A stretch of DNA of 64,000 nucleotides. Source: Actinomucor elegans. Lineage: Eukaryota; Mucoromycota; Mucoromycetes; Mucorales; Mucoraceae. A model generated the notes under the pieces. That model did not search any database. It saw only the letters and a list, made by a program, of their open reading frames with translations, and was not told the origin of the DNA. Positions 45,779 to 58,700 of this stretch are shown here, in pieces (position 1 is the stretch's first letter; the number at the start of each line of letters is the position of its first letter). The translations under genes and the position numbers were made by a program. The stretch is from contig JAMSLZ010000010.1 in the NCBI GenBank assembly GCA_026027325.1, positions 620,001 through 684,000 on the forward strand, given 5' to 3'.

Positions 45779-47494
45779 CATCAAACCAAATAATAACAGT
45801 AATGTGTCCTTTTCTTTTTATTCTTTTTTCATCTTCAAAAGTACAATTACCCTTCAATAACTGCCGTAGTCAACAAGAGGGATTACTATGTACATCAAAG
45901 TCATACTCTTGTTGATTATAATAAACTCCTTTTTTGTTGTTGCATCTGCATTATTTATTAGGTATTACGTTCTCGATTTAAAGATACTTTGTTTTTTTTG
46001 CAAAAACTGTTTAGATAAAAGATAATCGTTGTTATAATGACGAAACTGATCAATAGCCATGTACTAGAAACACATGTAATTTGCTACTAACCATTGAAAA
46101 ATATATTATACACTGATTGTACTCCAGTTCAATAATGGTAGTATTCTGTGCTGAATAGAAGCTATCAGACGTGGGATTTATAAAGCATACTGCATAGTAG
46201 GTTTTTGTAATGCTTGATTGTGCTAACGACTTGTCATTATTATATATCAACTATTATGCATTTCTTTTATTGATGGAAAGTGTCTGTTATATTTCGTGCT
46301 TTTTTTGTATCCGTTTATTTTAGTTTCGCTTGTTAAACGTTCATAGACTTGAGAGCAACGTAGCAATAGTCGATTTCACTGGTCAGCAAAATATGCACAT
46401 CATGTCTTTTGTATTCTTGAGAGAAATCCTCAGACTGAACTAATGTACTTTACTTGCATCATAGAATAAGGTGTAGCTTTTTTTTAGTATACCTATAGAA
46501 TCAAATGCGCTTCTATTTGTATACAGTGCTTTCTAACTATGTATCGACATGAGAACGAGCTATATAACGACAAAGCAACATTTTTCTTTTGCTCTCTAAC
46601 ATTCGTTATCATTCAAAAGAAAGTCCCTTTATTTACGATATTCGTGAACAAGGTTTAATCATATACATGATTCCTTGGCTCGACGTTTCTTTAATACGCA
46701 TTTGGCAGATAAGTGTCGTGCATTAATGGAGACAAGAAATTACGGCTGATTTCGATTGAAAAGTTGTATATATTCGACTTGTTAAATCAAATATTGGCTA
46801 TACATCCTGCATACTTAGCAAATGTACATAAAAGAGGATATTATTAAGGTGTAGTTATATATTAACAAGGCTACTGGCCTATGACCTGCTCAGTAGGTTT
46901 GTCAATGATATCCTCTACATTTGTATCCATCTAATAATAGTCATCAAAATAATAATGTGTATCTATCATGATTTAACAAACTAGGAGAAAAAAGCTAAAA
47001 GATAAAGAGACCAAGGTAGTAATAACTTTCACTTGGAAATCATTGCTATTAAATTCTCTACAATAGTTGTTAATTTATAATTTTGTCGACAACCTTTTGA
47101 TACCAAGGATGAGATTGAAGTCAGTCCAAATATAATAATAATAATCATTATGTTAATCATTGCCAGCCAATGAAAATTGAAGAATCAATTCGTTTTTAGC
47201 AGTATTAAGCGTTGTCTGCTTTTAATAGTGTAAAAACCCTTTTAAACAACTAAGCCTGCGACATTACCAGTAGGTAATTATATTGTTCACGAATTTCTGC
47301 TTACAAATATAAAACTTTATCAGAGTCGATACCACTTTTGAGACTTTATCTCGGTGTCCATAAAAGGTAACTTCATTTGAATAGTGACGCAGGAGAAAGC
47401 AGCAGCTGATAGAAAGAGGGAAAAAAAAAACCACGCCAAAAAAAAAACAAGAAACCAACTTCTTTTTTAACAGAAACCAATTACAAACATCAGT
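45779..47494. other. 1.7-kb intergenic region before XPO1
   Basis: No coding sequence supported. AT-rich with short T and A runs, including an A/T-rich segment 47410-47466 close to the XPO1 start. Presumably the glycogenin 3' end and XPO1 promoter. Confidence 0.55.
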
Positions 47495-50400
47495 ATGGCC
47501 GAAGTTATATTGGATTTTAGCAAAGAGCTTGACGTTACAGTCTTGGACCAAGTCGTAATGACCTTTTATACTGGAACAGGCGCTGATGTAAAGTATATTT
47601 ATGCATGTCTTCTTAATCAACTAACGCAGTACACATAACAGCAACAACTAGCACAACGATTACTGACTCAGTTTCAAGATCATGAACAATCCTGGACGCG
47701 AGCCGACGCTATTCTCGAAAAATCGACAGTGCCTCAAACCAAGGTACACATAACATAAACATCGAGGATTTGATAAATATTGACCTATTATACAGTTTAT
47801 TGCACTGCAGATCATGGAAAAGTTTGTTCAAACCCGTTGGAACACCTTACAGCCAGATAGTAGAAATGGTATTTTTGCGTATATTTCATGCATTTCAAAC
47901 GACTAAGCATATCCAAAATTCAGCAATTCGTTATTTTATTGTAAATGTCATCGTCAAAGTCTCTTCAGATGAGGCCACTTTGACAAAGGAACATACTTAT
48001 ATCAACAAACTCAATATGGTCTTGGTCCAGGTCAGTCTTGATCTCTACTTGTAGAATTAAAATACTGATTATATTGTTAGATCTTGAAACAAGATTGGCC
48101 TCGTAACTGGCCTTCATTTATCCCAGAAATCGTTGCCTCCAGCAAATCAAATCTAACATTATGCGAGAACAATATGGCTATTCTAAAGCTTTTAAGGTAT
48201 TTTGAGCATGTTGTGTTATCATTGTGCCCTGATGTCGTTCTTTAGTGAAGAAATTTTTGATTATTCAGCTGAACAAATGACTCAATTGAAGACTTCAAAC
48301 CTAAGACAGTCTATCTGTAACGAGTTTTCTGAAATATTCCGCTTGTGTAAAGAGATTCTGGAGAAAGCTACAAAGCCCAGTCTGATCACAGCTACGTTGG
48401 ACACGCTATTAAGATTTCTCAGTTGGATTCCATTGGGCTATATCTTTGAAACTGATTTGTTGGAACTACTTGAAAAGGTGAGCAAACGATTGTGCCTGGA
48501 ATGCACCTAACATCTAGTAGTTTTTTGAATCTCAAAACTACCGTAATGCCACTCTCAAATGCCTAACTGAAATCGGTAGTCTCTCTGTTGGTAGCAATTA
48601 CGGAGACAAGGTAGTAACATTGTTCTCTCGTGTTATGGGTGCTGTATATACCATGATCCCCCCAAATACAGGTACATTCCTTTTGATTATATTATCAATT
48701 CACACTAATCGCTTGTGCACAGACATTAGTTCTGTATATGAAAACAGTAATGATGATGACCAAGAGTTTGTTCAAAACCTGGCATTGTTTTTGACCAGTT
48801 TCTTGAGCTCTCACCTTAAAACGATCGAGCAGGCACCAGGTGATCAGATCCACGAAGCTTTACTCAATGCCCACTACTACCTCATCAAAATCTCGAGAGT
48901 AGAAGATCGCGAGATTTTCAAGATTTGCCTTGAATACTGGGCCAAGCTCGTACAGGAATTGTTTGAAGAAGGCTTTGCCGCAGCAGGTTACAACGCTCCT
49001 TTAATCAATCTTCAACAATCTGGGTACGGAAGACAGAGAAAAGATAATTACCTGCCTGTTCTATCTCGCCTTCGTGTGGTTATGATCGAAAGAATGGTTA
49101 AGCCTGAAGAAGTGCTTGTAGTTGAAAATGATGAAGGTGAAATCGTACGTGAATTCGTCAAGGAGAGCGATACCATTGTCTTGTACAAGAGTATGAAAGA
49201 AGTTTTAGTCTATCTGACTAACCTCGATGTCATTGATACGGAGAAAATTATGTCTGAGAAGCTACAGCGTCAAATGGATGGTAGTGAATGGTCGTGGCAA
49301 AACCTAAATCAGCTATGTTGGGCTATTGGCTCTGTTTCTGGTGCAATGAACGAAGAAACTGAGAAACGGTTCTTGGTTACTGTCATTAAAGAGCTATTGT
49401 GTCTTTGTGAAATGAAACGCGGTAAGGATAACAAGGCAGTGGTTGCTTCAAACATTATGTATACTGTAGGACAGTATCCTCGTTTCCTAAAGGCTCATTG
49501 GAAGTTCCTGAAGACTGTCATCAATAAACTGTTCGAGTTTATGCACGAATCTCATGAAGGTGTGCAAGATATGGCTTGCGATACGTTCATCAAGATTTCG
49601 CAAGAGTGTAAACGTCATTTTGTCACTCAACAGAACGGCGAAACATGTCCATTCGTTGAAGAGATTATCGAGGGAATTGATCGCATTACGTCCGATCTAT
49701 CGCCTCAGCAGGTACAGTTGTTAGAAGCGATTTCTGCTGTTTGTGTTTAACACTTTGTGCCTTAGACCCATACGTTTTACGAAGCAGTTGGCTACATGAT
49801 TTCAGCTCAAACAAATATATCTGCCCAAGAACGATTGATCAGCAAGTTTATGAATCTACCCAACATAGCTGTAAATATATACCACTTTAACATATCCTAG
49901 TCATATTAATCTGATTGTATTTAGTGGAACAATATTATGGAAAATGCAAAGCAAAGCAGCGAAATATTAAACAACGCTGGTCAGATCAAACTTTTATCCA
50001 ATGTGCTAAAAACTAATGTATCAGCCTGTCTATCTGTCGGCCCTGGATTCATCAGTCAAATAAGCGCCATCTATATGGATCTTTTAACGCTATATCGTGC
50101 TATTGGCGTCATTGTGCTACAGTCAGTGTCTGAGCAAGGTAAAGCTTCATTCGATACAATCTTGAGTTTATTATTAACATTTTGGTAGGTCCTGTTGCTG
50201 TGAAAACACCAAAAGTCCGTGGCTTGCGCACCATCAAGAAAGATATTCTCAAGTTAATTAACACATATATTGAATGTGCAACTGACTTGTTTACTATCAA
50301 TGAGAATATGATTACACCCTTCTTAGAGGTAGTATTATCAGACTACCGTTCTAGCGTTGATATCGCTAAAGATGCTGAAGTACTTGATGCAGTTGCTACT

Positions 50401-51442
50401 ATGGTCAGAAAGTTGGGTGTAAGTAGACGTACATGATGTCCACTTCAAATCTAATGGTTTCCTATAGCCTTTGATGATTCCACGTATTCCTATTGTATTT
50501 GAAGCTACCTTTGAACCCACACTGAATATGATCACAAAGGATTTCGCAGAATATCCTGAGCATCGCACAGGATTTTACACCATGTTACGCGCTATTAATG
50601 CTAAATGTTTTCCAGGTAAAACCTTGCCTCTTTTGGCACTATCAGATCTAATCTATTTCCTTTAGCACTCTTAGAGCTTGCACCTGCACAATTCAAGTTG
50701 TTTATCGATAGCATCGTATGGGGTTTCAAACATACGATGCGTGATATTGCAGACATTGGTCTCAACATCTGTGAAGAGCTGATTGTGAATATCAGCCAAA
50801 CTGACCCTACTATTGCGGGTGCCTTTTACCAATCCTATTACCTCAGTATACTTCAAGATATCTTCTTTGTCTTGACAGATCGCGACCATAAAAGCGGTAA
50901 GTGTTAACAAGTGATGATTTTACTGTATTATTAATGCACCCCAAGGCTTCAAAGGCCAGACAGAAGTGCTGGCACAATTGTTCAACTTGGCTACAAGCAA
51001 TCGTATTCAAGTGCCTCTTTATGATTCATCACAAGTATCCGATCCTAATACCACCAATGCCAAGTTTTTAGAAGACTATGTCTCTGCCTTACTCCAGAAC
51101 GCGTTCCCACATCTTCAAAGGTAAATTAACGTGATTTTTTTTTTTTTTTATATATATATTAACTGAACGTGCTAATCATGATGTTTCTCTAGTCACCAAA
51201 TTAAGGTCTTTGTCATGGCCATGCTTGAATACAATACAACGCTTCCCAAGTTCAAGCTAGAAGTACGTGATTTCCTTATTCAACTTAAAGAGTTTGCGGG
51301 AGAAACTGCTGAGTTGTTCTTGGAAGAAAAAGAAGCTGAAATGGAAGCCAAAAGAAGACAAGAGCGTGAAAAAGCTTTAATGATCCCTGGTATGGTCAAA
51401 CCCTCAGAATTGCCAGTCATGGAAGAGGATGAAGCTCTTTAA
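47495..51442 (+). CDS. XPO1: Exportin-1 (CRM1), 15 exons
   Basis: Karyopherin that exports leucine-rich NES cargo with RanGTP through the nuclear pore. Exons: 47495-47587, 47642-47743, 47796-47868, 47924-48030, 48081-48196, 48246-48477, 48521-48671, 48723-49711, 49766-49870, 49925-50138, 50189-50418, 50468-50615, 50666-50896, 50946-51120 and 51193-51442. All phases agree and the product is 1071 residues, the normal CRM1 length. Landmarks: start [19 protein letters not shown], importin-beta N-terminal domain ([16 protein letters not shown]), the NES-groove region [20 protein letters not shown] and [20 protein letters not shown], and the C-terminal helix ending VMEEDEAL. The Cys in LCEMKRG occupies the position that leptomycin B attacks in sensitive CRM1 proteins. 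Confidence 0.97.
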
Positions 51443-53324
51443 GCCGTAACTGTAATAAAATCAGCTAATATTTTATACCAACTTTAAGAATTTGAACTTC
51501 GCTCTTTAAATGGTAGGGGCCGATCGGAAGGGGCCTTGTTAAGTATTGCAGATATGTTTGGATCTAGCTTATATACAATATCACTACTAGTATACCTATT
51601 GAACCGTTTAATACGCAGTATATTCTTTATTGATTAATCCAATCTACTTTATGAAGCTTGGAAGGAGTTTATTAGCGCTTGGAGTTGCTAAGCCATTGGG
51701 TAGGAAATAAACCCATATACTACTAGATGAATTCAAACCATGGAGTATGCAGTTACTTTTTAGTTCTTAAATAACAATGTGATCGTCATTATTAATGTAT
51801 GATGTCCTTATGGAGAAATGCTTGTTATGATTCTTAGTAGGAACACTACATGTTCACTATTACCCGCAGAACAAGGATTAGGACGGGAATTTGTTTCAAG
51901 AACATAAAAGAACAATCTCACAGGGTTACACCATGATGAGTAATATTAATGGTGGCATTTAAGGATAATTACACTGTCTAGGGTCAAGAATAGTTTTATA
52001 GTTTTGTATATTCAGAAATGGATCATTCCAGTAATTTGCGTGTGGAGGTGTAACTAGGACCTAGTTTAGCGCCTTTTGTTAGATCTAAAAGAGGGCTAGA
52101 TCATACACTAAAATAAAGTACCATGCCATAGATATTGACAAAAAGTCAAAGCATTTTATGAGAAATCTATTCCATTATTATAAGAAATTACTCGGTGATT
52201 TATTTACAAATGCTAGCCCTGATCCATTAGGTTGATGAATTGACAGGCTACTTTGCCATTGTTCAAGCTAAGTACATTTGATTACGTGTAGTGTGTGGCT
52301 TCCAGGGCAACTCAGTTATCGCGGTCGAGTAATAGGCTTAAAGTGATTCCACTTGAGGATCAGAAGCTGCTGACATTTGAACAGTGAGTTCATAAAGTTA
52401 CAACTACTGGTGGGCAAGAATTAAAAGCGCAACCTATTAGAATTACAAAGTTTTTCCTAGTTTAGCAACGAATTACAATAGATGTGCTATTTTCGGGAAA
52501 AATATAGAAAGTAAGTGCTCTTTACAATGAACCCACTCTTATAAGTGTATTAGAGTTTGATACATTTTGATATGCATGTGTTAAAGCGGCGAATTAAATG
52601 AAGGTCTTGACATATTAATCTACAAAAGCGCGTCAAGATTAACAATGGACCGAGATAAACCAATGGGTTCGGGGAAACATATAGAAAATAATGTGAGCTT
52701 CCCAATCAACTAACTATCTCAAGTATATACCAACATAGACAGGCGTTAGAGGGCGATACAGGAAAGGCGGAGGTTAACGGAGATTAAACTGGTGATCTTG
52801 TCTAGCAACTTAGTTTATAAAAGCGCGTCAACATCAGCAATGAACCGAGATAAATCAATGGCTGCCAAGAAAAAATGTTGAACAGACCCTGATCTTTCCA
52901 TTGAACCTGTTTTTATAATAGTATGTCTATTTGAGAAGATGGTAGAAGGTTTCAATAATACTTTTTTTTGGCTATCATTTTGCTATAAACAAGTCGTTTG
53001 TCTTTAAGCCAATATTTTATAGTATATTATCATGACAAGTTTATCCATTGATATTCATGCTCTTTTGTGTTGCATAGAAGCTGGCTTCTTGCATACTATA
53101 TGGGTAGACATGTTATCGTTAAATACGCCTAGTTTTTCTTATTAAAGCCACAGCGATTTACCAATATTAATGAAATAGATCTAAAGGTAAACGGTCACGA
53201 AAAAAAAAATTTGCTATAAAATGAAAGAGATTTGAGGATTTGTTCTTCTTTCCTTCAGGTTTAATCCCTTCAAACTCTTCACTTTTCCACCTATTTTTTT
53301 TTTTTTTTTTGTTTGGGCTTAGGA
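51443..53324. other. 1.9-kb non-coding stretch with a duplicated block
   Basis: No coding sequence supported. It contains two copies of a 46-bp block (52621-52666 and 52816-52861), annotated separately, and becomes pyrimidine-rich toward 53290 with a long T run (53295-53310), just ahead of the SPE2 leader. Confidence 0.5.
52621..52861 (+). repeat. Imperfect 46-bp direct repeat
   Basis: Copies at 52621-52666 and 52816-52861, offset by 195 bp. They share aaaagcgcgtcaa, then caatg, ccgagataaa and caatgg at identical spacing, with about six mismatches. The repeat could be part of a larger duplicated or dispersed element; no coding content is seen. Confidence 0.65.
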
Positions 53325-53387
53325 ATGAATATTATTTTCCATCCCACAGCTTCTAATCTTAATTCTTTGAATTTAAATCAATTTTAA
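53325..53387 (+). promoter_or_regulatory. uORF 1 in the SPE2 leader (20 codons)
   Basis: Short upstream frame, ATG at 53325, stop at 53385, starting MNIIFHPTAS. It sits right after a T-rich tract and ttag, so it might also lie beyond a leader-intron acceptor. It is one of only two upstream frames of any length before SPE2. Function is inferred from position only. Confidence 0.35.
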
Positions 53388-53403
53388 ACAACTTTACCGC
53401 TAT

Positions 53404-53499
53404 ATGCTTGATATGCAACTAGACTATTACACAAATAATTTAGTCCGTTACTTGATCAGCTTACCCTTCCGGCTTCACTTCTCTAACTTTTGGTCTTGA
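53404..53499 (+). promoter_or_regulatory. uORF 2 in the SPE2 leader (31 codons)
   Basis: ATG at 53404, stop TGA at 53497-53499. The peptide begins MLDMQLDYYTNN and ends in LPFRLHFSNFWS, with an aromatic C-terminus. After its stop codon there is no ATG for 227 nt until the SPE2 start. S-adenosylmethionine decarboxylase is known in animals and plants to be repressed by peptide-encoding uORFs that sense polyamines, which makes this frame a candidate regulator. Conservation cannot be tested here. Confidence 0.45.
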
Positions 53500-53726
53500 C
53501 ATATTCCAACCTTTAATTAATTAACTATTTTAAATAACTTGTACCTCATTTTATTTATCTACTCTTCACTTATAACTTTACAAAAAACCACCTAAAAAAC
53601 ACGCACAAACACAAACACACACTCAATCTTCTTACTACCAGGCTTCAACCCCTTACGCGCTTTCTCTCTGGAAATCCTTTTTCTTCTTTCTGTAACTTAT
53701 ACTCAACTTATTAACACAACTTATCA

Positions 53727-55315
53727 ATGGCTTTCGATCCCATCCCTCAACCTACAGCCCCTCCTCCTTCTGGTGCAAACTATTCAGCCGAACACGGTTG
53801 TTTTGAAGGACCAGAAAAACTCTTAGAGATCTGGTTCTCTCCTACTCCATTCACTCGTCACCATGGTTATTCTTCTGATTCAGAACTGTCAGATGAATCG
53901 AACCCCGCAACACCTAATGAATCTCTCATCAACCTGTCTCTTGGTTTCTCAAATGACCTTCGTACTGTTGACCGCGCCTTATGGGACTCTATGTTGGCTA
54001 CTGTCAAGTGCACCGTGCTTAGCGTCGTAAGCAATGCTCATGTGGATGCTTATTTATTAAGGTAAGGAACTATTCTCGTTTTTTTCAGGATATATAGGCC
54101 TTAGATCATCTATGGATTTTCTGCTGCTTGGCTTTTTTTTTTAAAAATTGTCTACTACGAATGTTGCGCTCAAACACGTCTTTCCCTCTTCTCTTCCAGT
54201 GAGTCATCCATGTTTGTATTTCCACATAAGATCGTTCTCAAGACCTGTGGTACTACCACACTTTTGAAGGCGGTGCCCTATGTATTGGAAATTGCCAAGA
54301 CGCGTTGTGGATACGAAAGTGTCTATCGTCTGTTCTATTCCCGAAAATCATTTATGTTTCCCGATAAACAACCAGGACCTCACAGAAGCTGGGAAGAGGA
54401 AGTAAGCTACTTGGATTCTCATTTTGGTAAGTTTACCCTCATTTGTATCGGGGGAGGGGCTGCTCATCTAACAGTTACATATTAGACAATGGTGCTTCTT
54501 ATGTGATTGGTAACACCAACGCTGAAGAATGGTATCTCTACTTGACTGAACCTGATGTATCTCATCATCATGTTGAAAACTTGACGGATATGCAGCAATT
54601 GATGAAAGAAACAAATGGTTTATCTTGGATGGACAAGGAAGATGAATATACTTCTTGGAGTAAAGTGATGTCTTTAGACGACAACAAGAACAAGACTGTA
54701 ATGCGCTCTCCTCCTCCTTCTAGCCAGTTTTACGCTTCTACCGTCTCTTCTACCATTAATGGCTATCGTACTCATGATGAAACCATTGAAATTCTCATGA
54801 CAAACTTGAATCCTGAGGCAATGCGTCCCTTTTATCATCGTGAAAACGAGCCTGCTGGTTTGATTGGTGGTAAACGCGTTGATATCGATACCGGCCTTGA
54901 TCAGCTCTATCCTGAAGCCAACGTAGATTCCTTCTTGTTTGAACCATGCGGCTATTCTTGTAATGGTCTGTCTAGTGATGGTTATTATACAATTCACGTT
55001 ACGCCTGAACCTCAGTGCTCCTACGCTTCTTTTGAGACGACTATCCCAACCAAGCCTGTGGATACCCCCGGTAAGCAAGGACATGGACGTGAAGAAGCTA
55101 TTCGCAAGTTAGTTCGTCAAGTCATTGATATCTTCCAGCCTGGTACTTTTACTGTTACCTATTTCTCCTCTCACAAAGATGCTGATCAGCAATCAGATAA
55201 CATTAGCAAGCTTGTGCGTACAGTGGATCAGTTTGGTGGTTATAAACGCAAAGATAAGATCCTTCACGAATTTGAAGGTTACGATCTTATTTTTGGTCAT
55301 TACACAAAGATGTAA
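53727..55315 (+). CDS. SPE2: S-adenosylmethionine decarboxylase proenzyme
   Basis: Makes decarboxylated SAM, the aminopropyl donor for spermidine and spermine. Exons 53727-54061, 54200-54426 and 54486-55315, total 463 residues. The N-terminus holds the conserved [14 protein letters not shown]; the self-cleavage site [12 protein letters not shown] is created across the first intron, with cleavage expected between Glu113 and Ser114 to give the pyruvoyl group. [11 protein letters not shown] carries the catalytic Cys, and the C-terminal half has [14 protein letters not shown] and [13 protein letters not shown]. All junction phases agree. The leader upstream is long, pyrimidine-rich and carries two uORFs (53325-53387 and 53404-53499), suggesting translational control. 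Confidence 0.96.
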
Positions 55316-56829
55316 AAGACTTTTTTGTAGGAAATTAGTTTTCGTATTTGCAGTAGCAGTCAGTATATTATATATTATCGCTTTATTATTCTATTTATCT
55401 CTTTTCTTAAAAAACATATATATTCTTTTTAATCAATTTCCTACACAATAAATACTGCTATACTCTAAATAATCGAACGCATAGTTTATCTAAAGTTTTG
55501 GGCTAAAACTCGGAAGCAAGTTCAATAAAGTTGCAATAGTAGGTATAGTGATTCATCCTTGGCGATATTAAGCTCAGATTGGTCGAGGAGATCTATAAAT
55601 TAGACCTAGTTCATGAGAAATACATATAATTTATTGTTCATCATTGCTATGTCTTATATATATCTCAGTATATATTAAACAGTTAAGCAAAAGTTCTAAT
55701 GGATGTAGCGGCTGATTCTGGGCATGAGCCGCTAATTAGGTACGATATTTAGCCAAAGATTGATGGTAAGATCTATTGATCATTTAGGCCTAGTTGCCAG
55801 ATAGATGCAACACACTGCCAGTCAATAACTTATAGTTTATTAATTGAACCTTGATCGAGCAATAGGCACTGTAGGTGCAGAACTCAATCCTGAACATATA
55901 ATATTTATCAGCTGTGACATTAAGCCAGAACACTCAAGAAAAGTAAAAGTGACGTTAAAAATAGATTGTTATCGGAAAAAAACTCCAGACCATAAAAAAA
56001 AAATCATGTAATTTGTAAATAACCCATTCATTTAAAAAGAAAATATTGTCGTTTTTCATCATTAGGTGCATTGCTAAATGATACATACCTTTTATTCATA
56101 TATTTGGTGTATGTATAAATTGTTTTATTATTAAAGATTATTTTAAAGAAACAATGATGTAAGTAGAATCCTTGAACAAACATTTTATTGGTTAAATCAC
56201 CAACAGCTAGTCAAATCGTGCATCATCTCCCCCGTGAAAAAGTTTATAAAGGAGCTCTTTGAAGGGTTTCTATTGGTATATAGGTACATAATTTTGATGG
56301 TATATATCCTTAGATAGTCATAAAACGAGAAGCAAAAGCTCCGTTATACGTTTTCCGTATTAAACATTAAACGATATCTAAGTTAGATTATCACAATAAA
56401 ATTTCGTAACTTCAAGAATAATTTCAAGTGGTTACAACAAGAACAAGCAAAAGTAGGATAGTTGCATGTATGTGCCATCTGTAAAAAAAAAAAGCACTTT
56501 CTTCAACTACAGGAACTATTGGATATGCATCGCAATACAATTCGTTCAATAGTGATACTTCTGAAGTCTCTTTAATTGAGTCAATGATGCCTTTCTAAGG
56601 TCAATTGGCTTAAAAAGAGGCAGATCAATCTAAAAAAAAAAGAGAACCAAGGATCGGGAATCAGAAGTAGTTTTGTCAATATATTTCAAAGCGTGCCATA
56701 GTGTAACCAGCATAAACTCCGGATTTCAAGTAAAAACCAACCTTTTTTGCTACTGCAAAAAAAACAAAATTTTCGTCTTTTCTTTTGTCTAATGACACTT
56801 TCTCTTGCTACAATTTAATTTAAGACAAG
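55316..56829. other. 1.5-kb intergenic region
   Basis: AT-rich, no open frame of note. Contains A runs at 55992-56000, 56480-56491 and 56631-56641. Presumed SPE2 3' end and promoter of the CorA-type gene. Confidence 0.55.
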
Positions 56830-58700
56830 ATGGAGGACGAGACCTTCCATGTAAGACCTTTCTTGGCACCTGTTTCTCGAGATTATGTACTGCAAATGGA
56901 GCCTGATTCAACTACCTCGACTCCTCCTCCTATACAATCTTCACCAGCTTCTTCAGAAACTAAAGCTAAAAAGAGTTTGAGCGATGTTGATGTGTGTTAT
57001 CCGTATCCTAGTCACTCTCCCGATCAACACTCAACTCTCGAGATTCAAGTGCTCAAGTCATTCATTGAGCAACCCAATGTTAGTGACGAGGATGATCCCA
57101 AACATCGACTAGAACGACGAATGACTGCCAAGTTGGATGATTTACTTGATAGCGGACATAACGAAAAAGGTTCTCTCTCTCGAAGATTCAGTCTCTATGG
57201 TGAAAACATTCGGGTATATATATATAACAATAGCTAGACTATTTCATTGTCAACTTTTTTGATCTGACTGTATGTTAGGATCCTTCTGCAGTAAACAAGA
57301 ATATAGATAGATATACTTTTTACTCTGCTGAATTAGGGTCTATAAAGAGTCGTTCTTTTCGAGATCTACTCGAAGTTAGATCACCTTTTGAAGATGACCA
57401 AGAAAAAAGTATAAAAACTGTAGCTGATTTGCTGGTTGAAACGACCAGTTGGTGGATTGATATATTCGCACCTTCCAATGATGAAATGCGAGCGATTAGC
57501 AAGGTAAAAGAAATTCAAATTTTCTAAGCCTTTTATCCCCCCCCCCCCTAATCTTTGTGTATAGATCTTTAGAATCCATCCTCTTACAACAGAGGATATT
57601 CAAGCACAAGAATCTCGAGAAAAATGCGAAATCTTTCAGAACTACATGTTTATCAGTTTCCGTAGTTTCAACCACGATTTTCATAGCCCTGATTACCTTG
57701 AAGCAGTTAGTTTCTATATTGTCATCTTTAAAGATGGCGTACTTACTGTAAGAGTATTTCTCCGTTTATCCTTCTTTTGTATCTAAATCTCGCTTATTTA
57801 CAGTTCCGATTCCAAGACCTTCCACATCCTCATAACGTACGGCGTCGTATCCATCAATTGAAAGACTTTATTCGAGTTACACCCGAATGGATAAATTATG
57901 CGCTCATTGATGATATTACAGATAGTTTCGCACCTTTAATCCAGCACACTGAATTAGAAGTGGATTCAATTGACGATCTCGTCTTAGTCTTGAATGGTTC
58001 TGAACAAAACGACATGCTGAGACGTATTGGCAGTTGTAGAAAAACTGTCATGCAATTATTACGTTTATTAGGTCCAAAAGCTGATGTGTTAAGAGGTTTA
58101 ATCAAACGTTACGAAGATAAAGCTAAAGAAGTCAGTTATAATAATAACATCAGACTGCGGGAGACCCACGCTACTGCACCTGGAGCAACAGGCACTGGTA
58201 TCGATTCTGTTCAAGAACAAGATGAAGTCAAAGTACACCATGAAGTAACACTGTATCTTGGTGATATTCAAGGTAAAAGGAAAAAAAATAAATCGACCCA
58301 CTTATTTAAGCAATTTTATAAAAATATAGATCATATATTGACTATGCTGCAAAATGTAAACCATTATGATCTGATTTTGGGTCGCGCTCATAGAAACTAT
58401 CTGGGCCAAATATCTATAGAACTATCTCAAGCTGGTAATACCACTAACGAAGTGATCAATAGATTAACTTTTTTCGCAACGATCATTGTACCTTTGGTAA
58501 GTACTTATTATACAGAATGTGCCATTGTATGCTAAAAAAAAAGCCGCGCATAGAACTTGGTTGGTAGTTTATTTGGTATGAACGTTCAAGTGCCTGGTCA
58601 AAATAATGACGATCTAGTTTGGTTCTTTTGGATCGTAATGGGTATGCTCATGTATGTAGTTGCCATGATAGCCCTTGGAAAAAGAACAGGCTTCCTTTAA
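56830..58700 (+). CDS. CorA/Alr1/Mnr2-type magnesium transporter
   Basis: Exons 56830-57213, 57279-57503, 57565-57747, 57804-58272, 58330-58496 and 58554-58700, total 524 residues. Long cytosolic N-terminal domain with a Ser/Pro-rich start, then the CorA fold (DLLVETTSWWIDIFAPSNDEMRAISK, FRIHPLTTEDIQAQESREKCE, FISFRSF) and the two C-terminal transmembrane helices. The signature GMN is present in SLFGMNVQVPG after TM1 (LTFFATIIVPLNLVGSLF), and TM2 is VWFFWIVMGMLMYVVAMIAL. This layout matches the fungal Alr1/Alr2 (plasma membrane) and Mnr2 (vacuole) group; which of these cannot be decided. An intron carries a C12 run (57537-57548). Confidence 0.92.
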
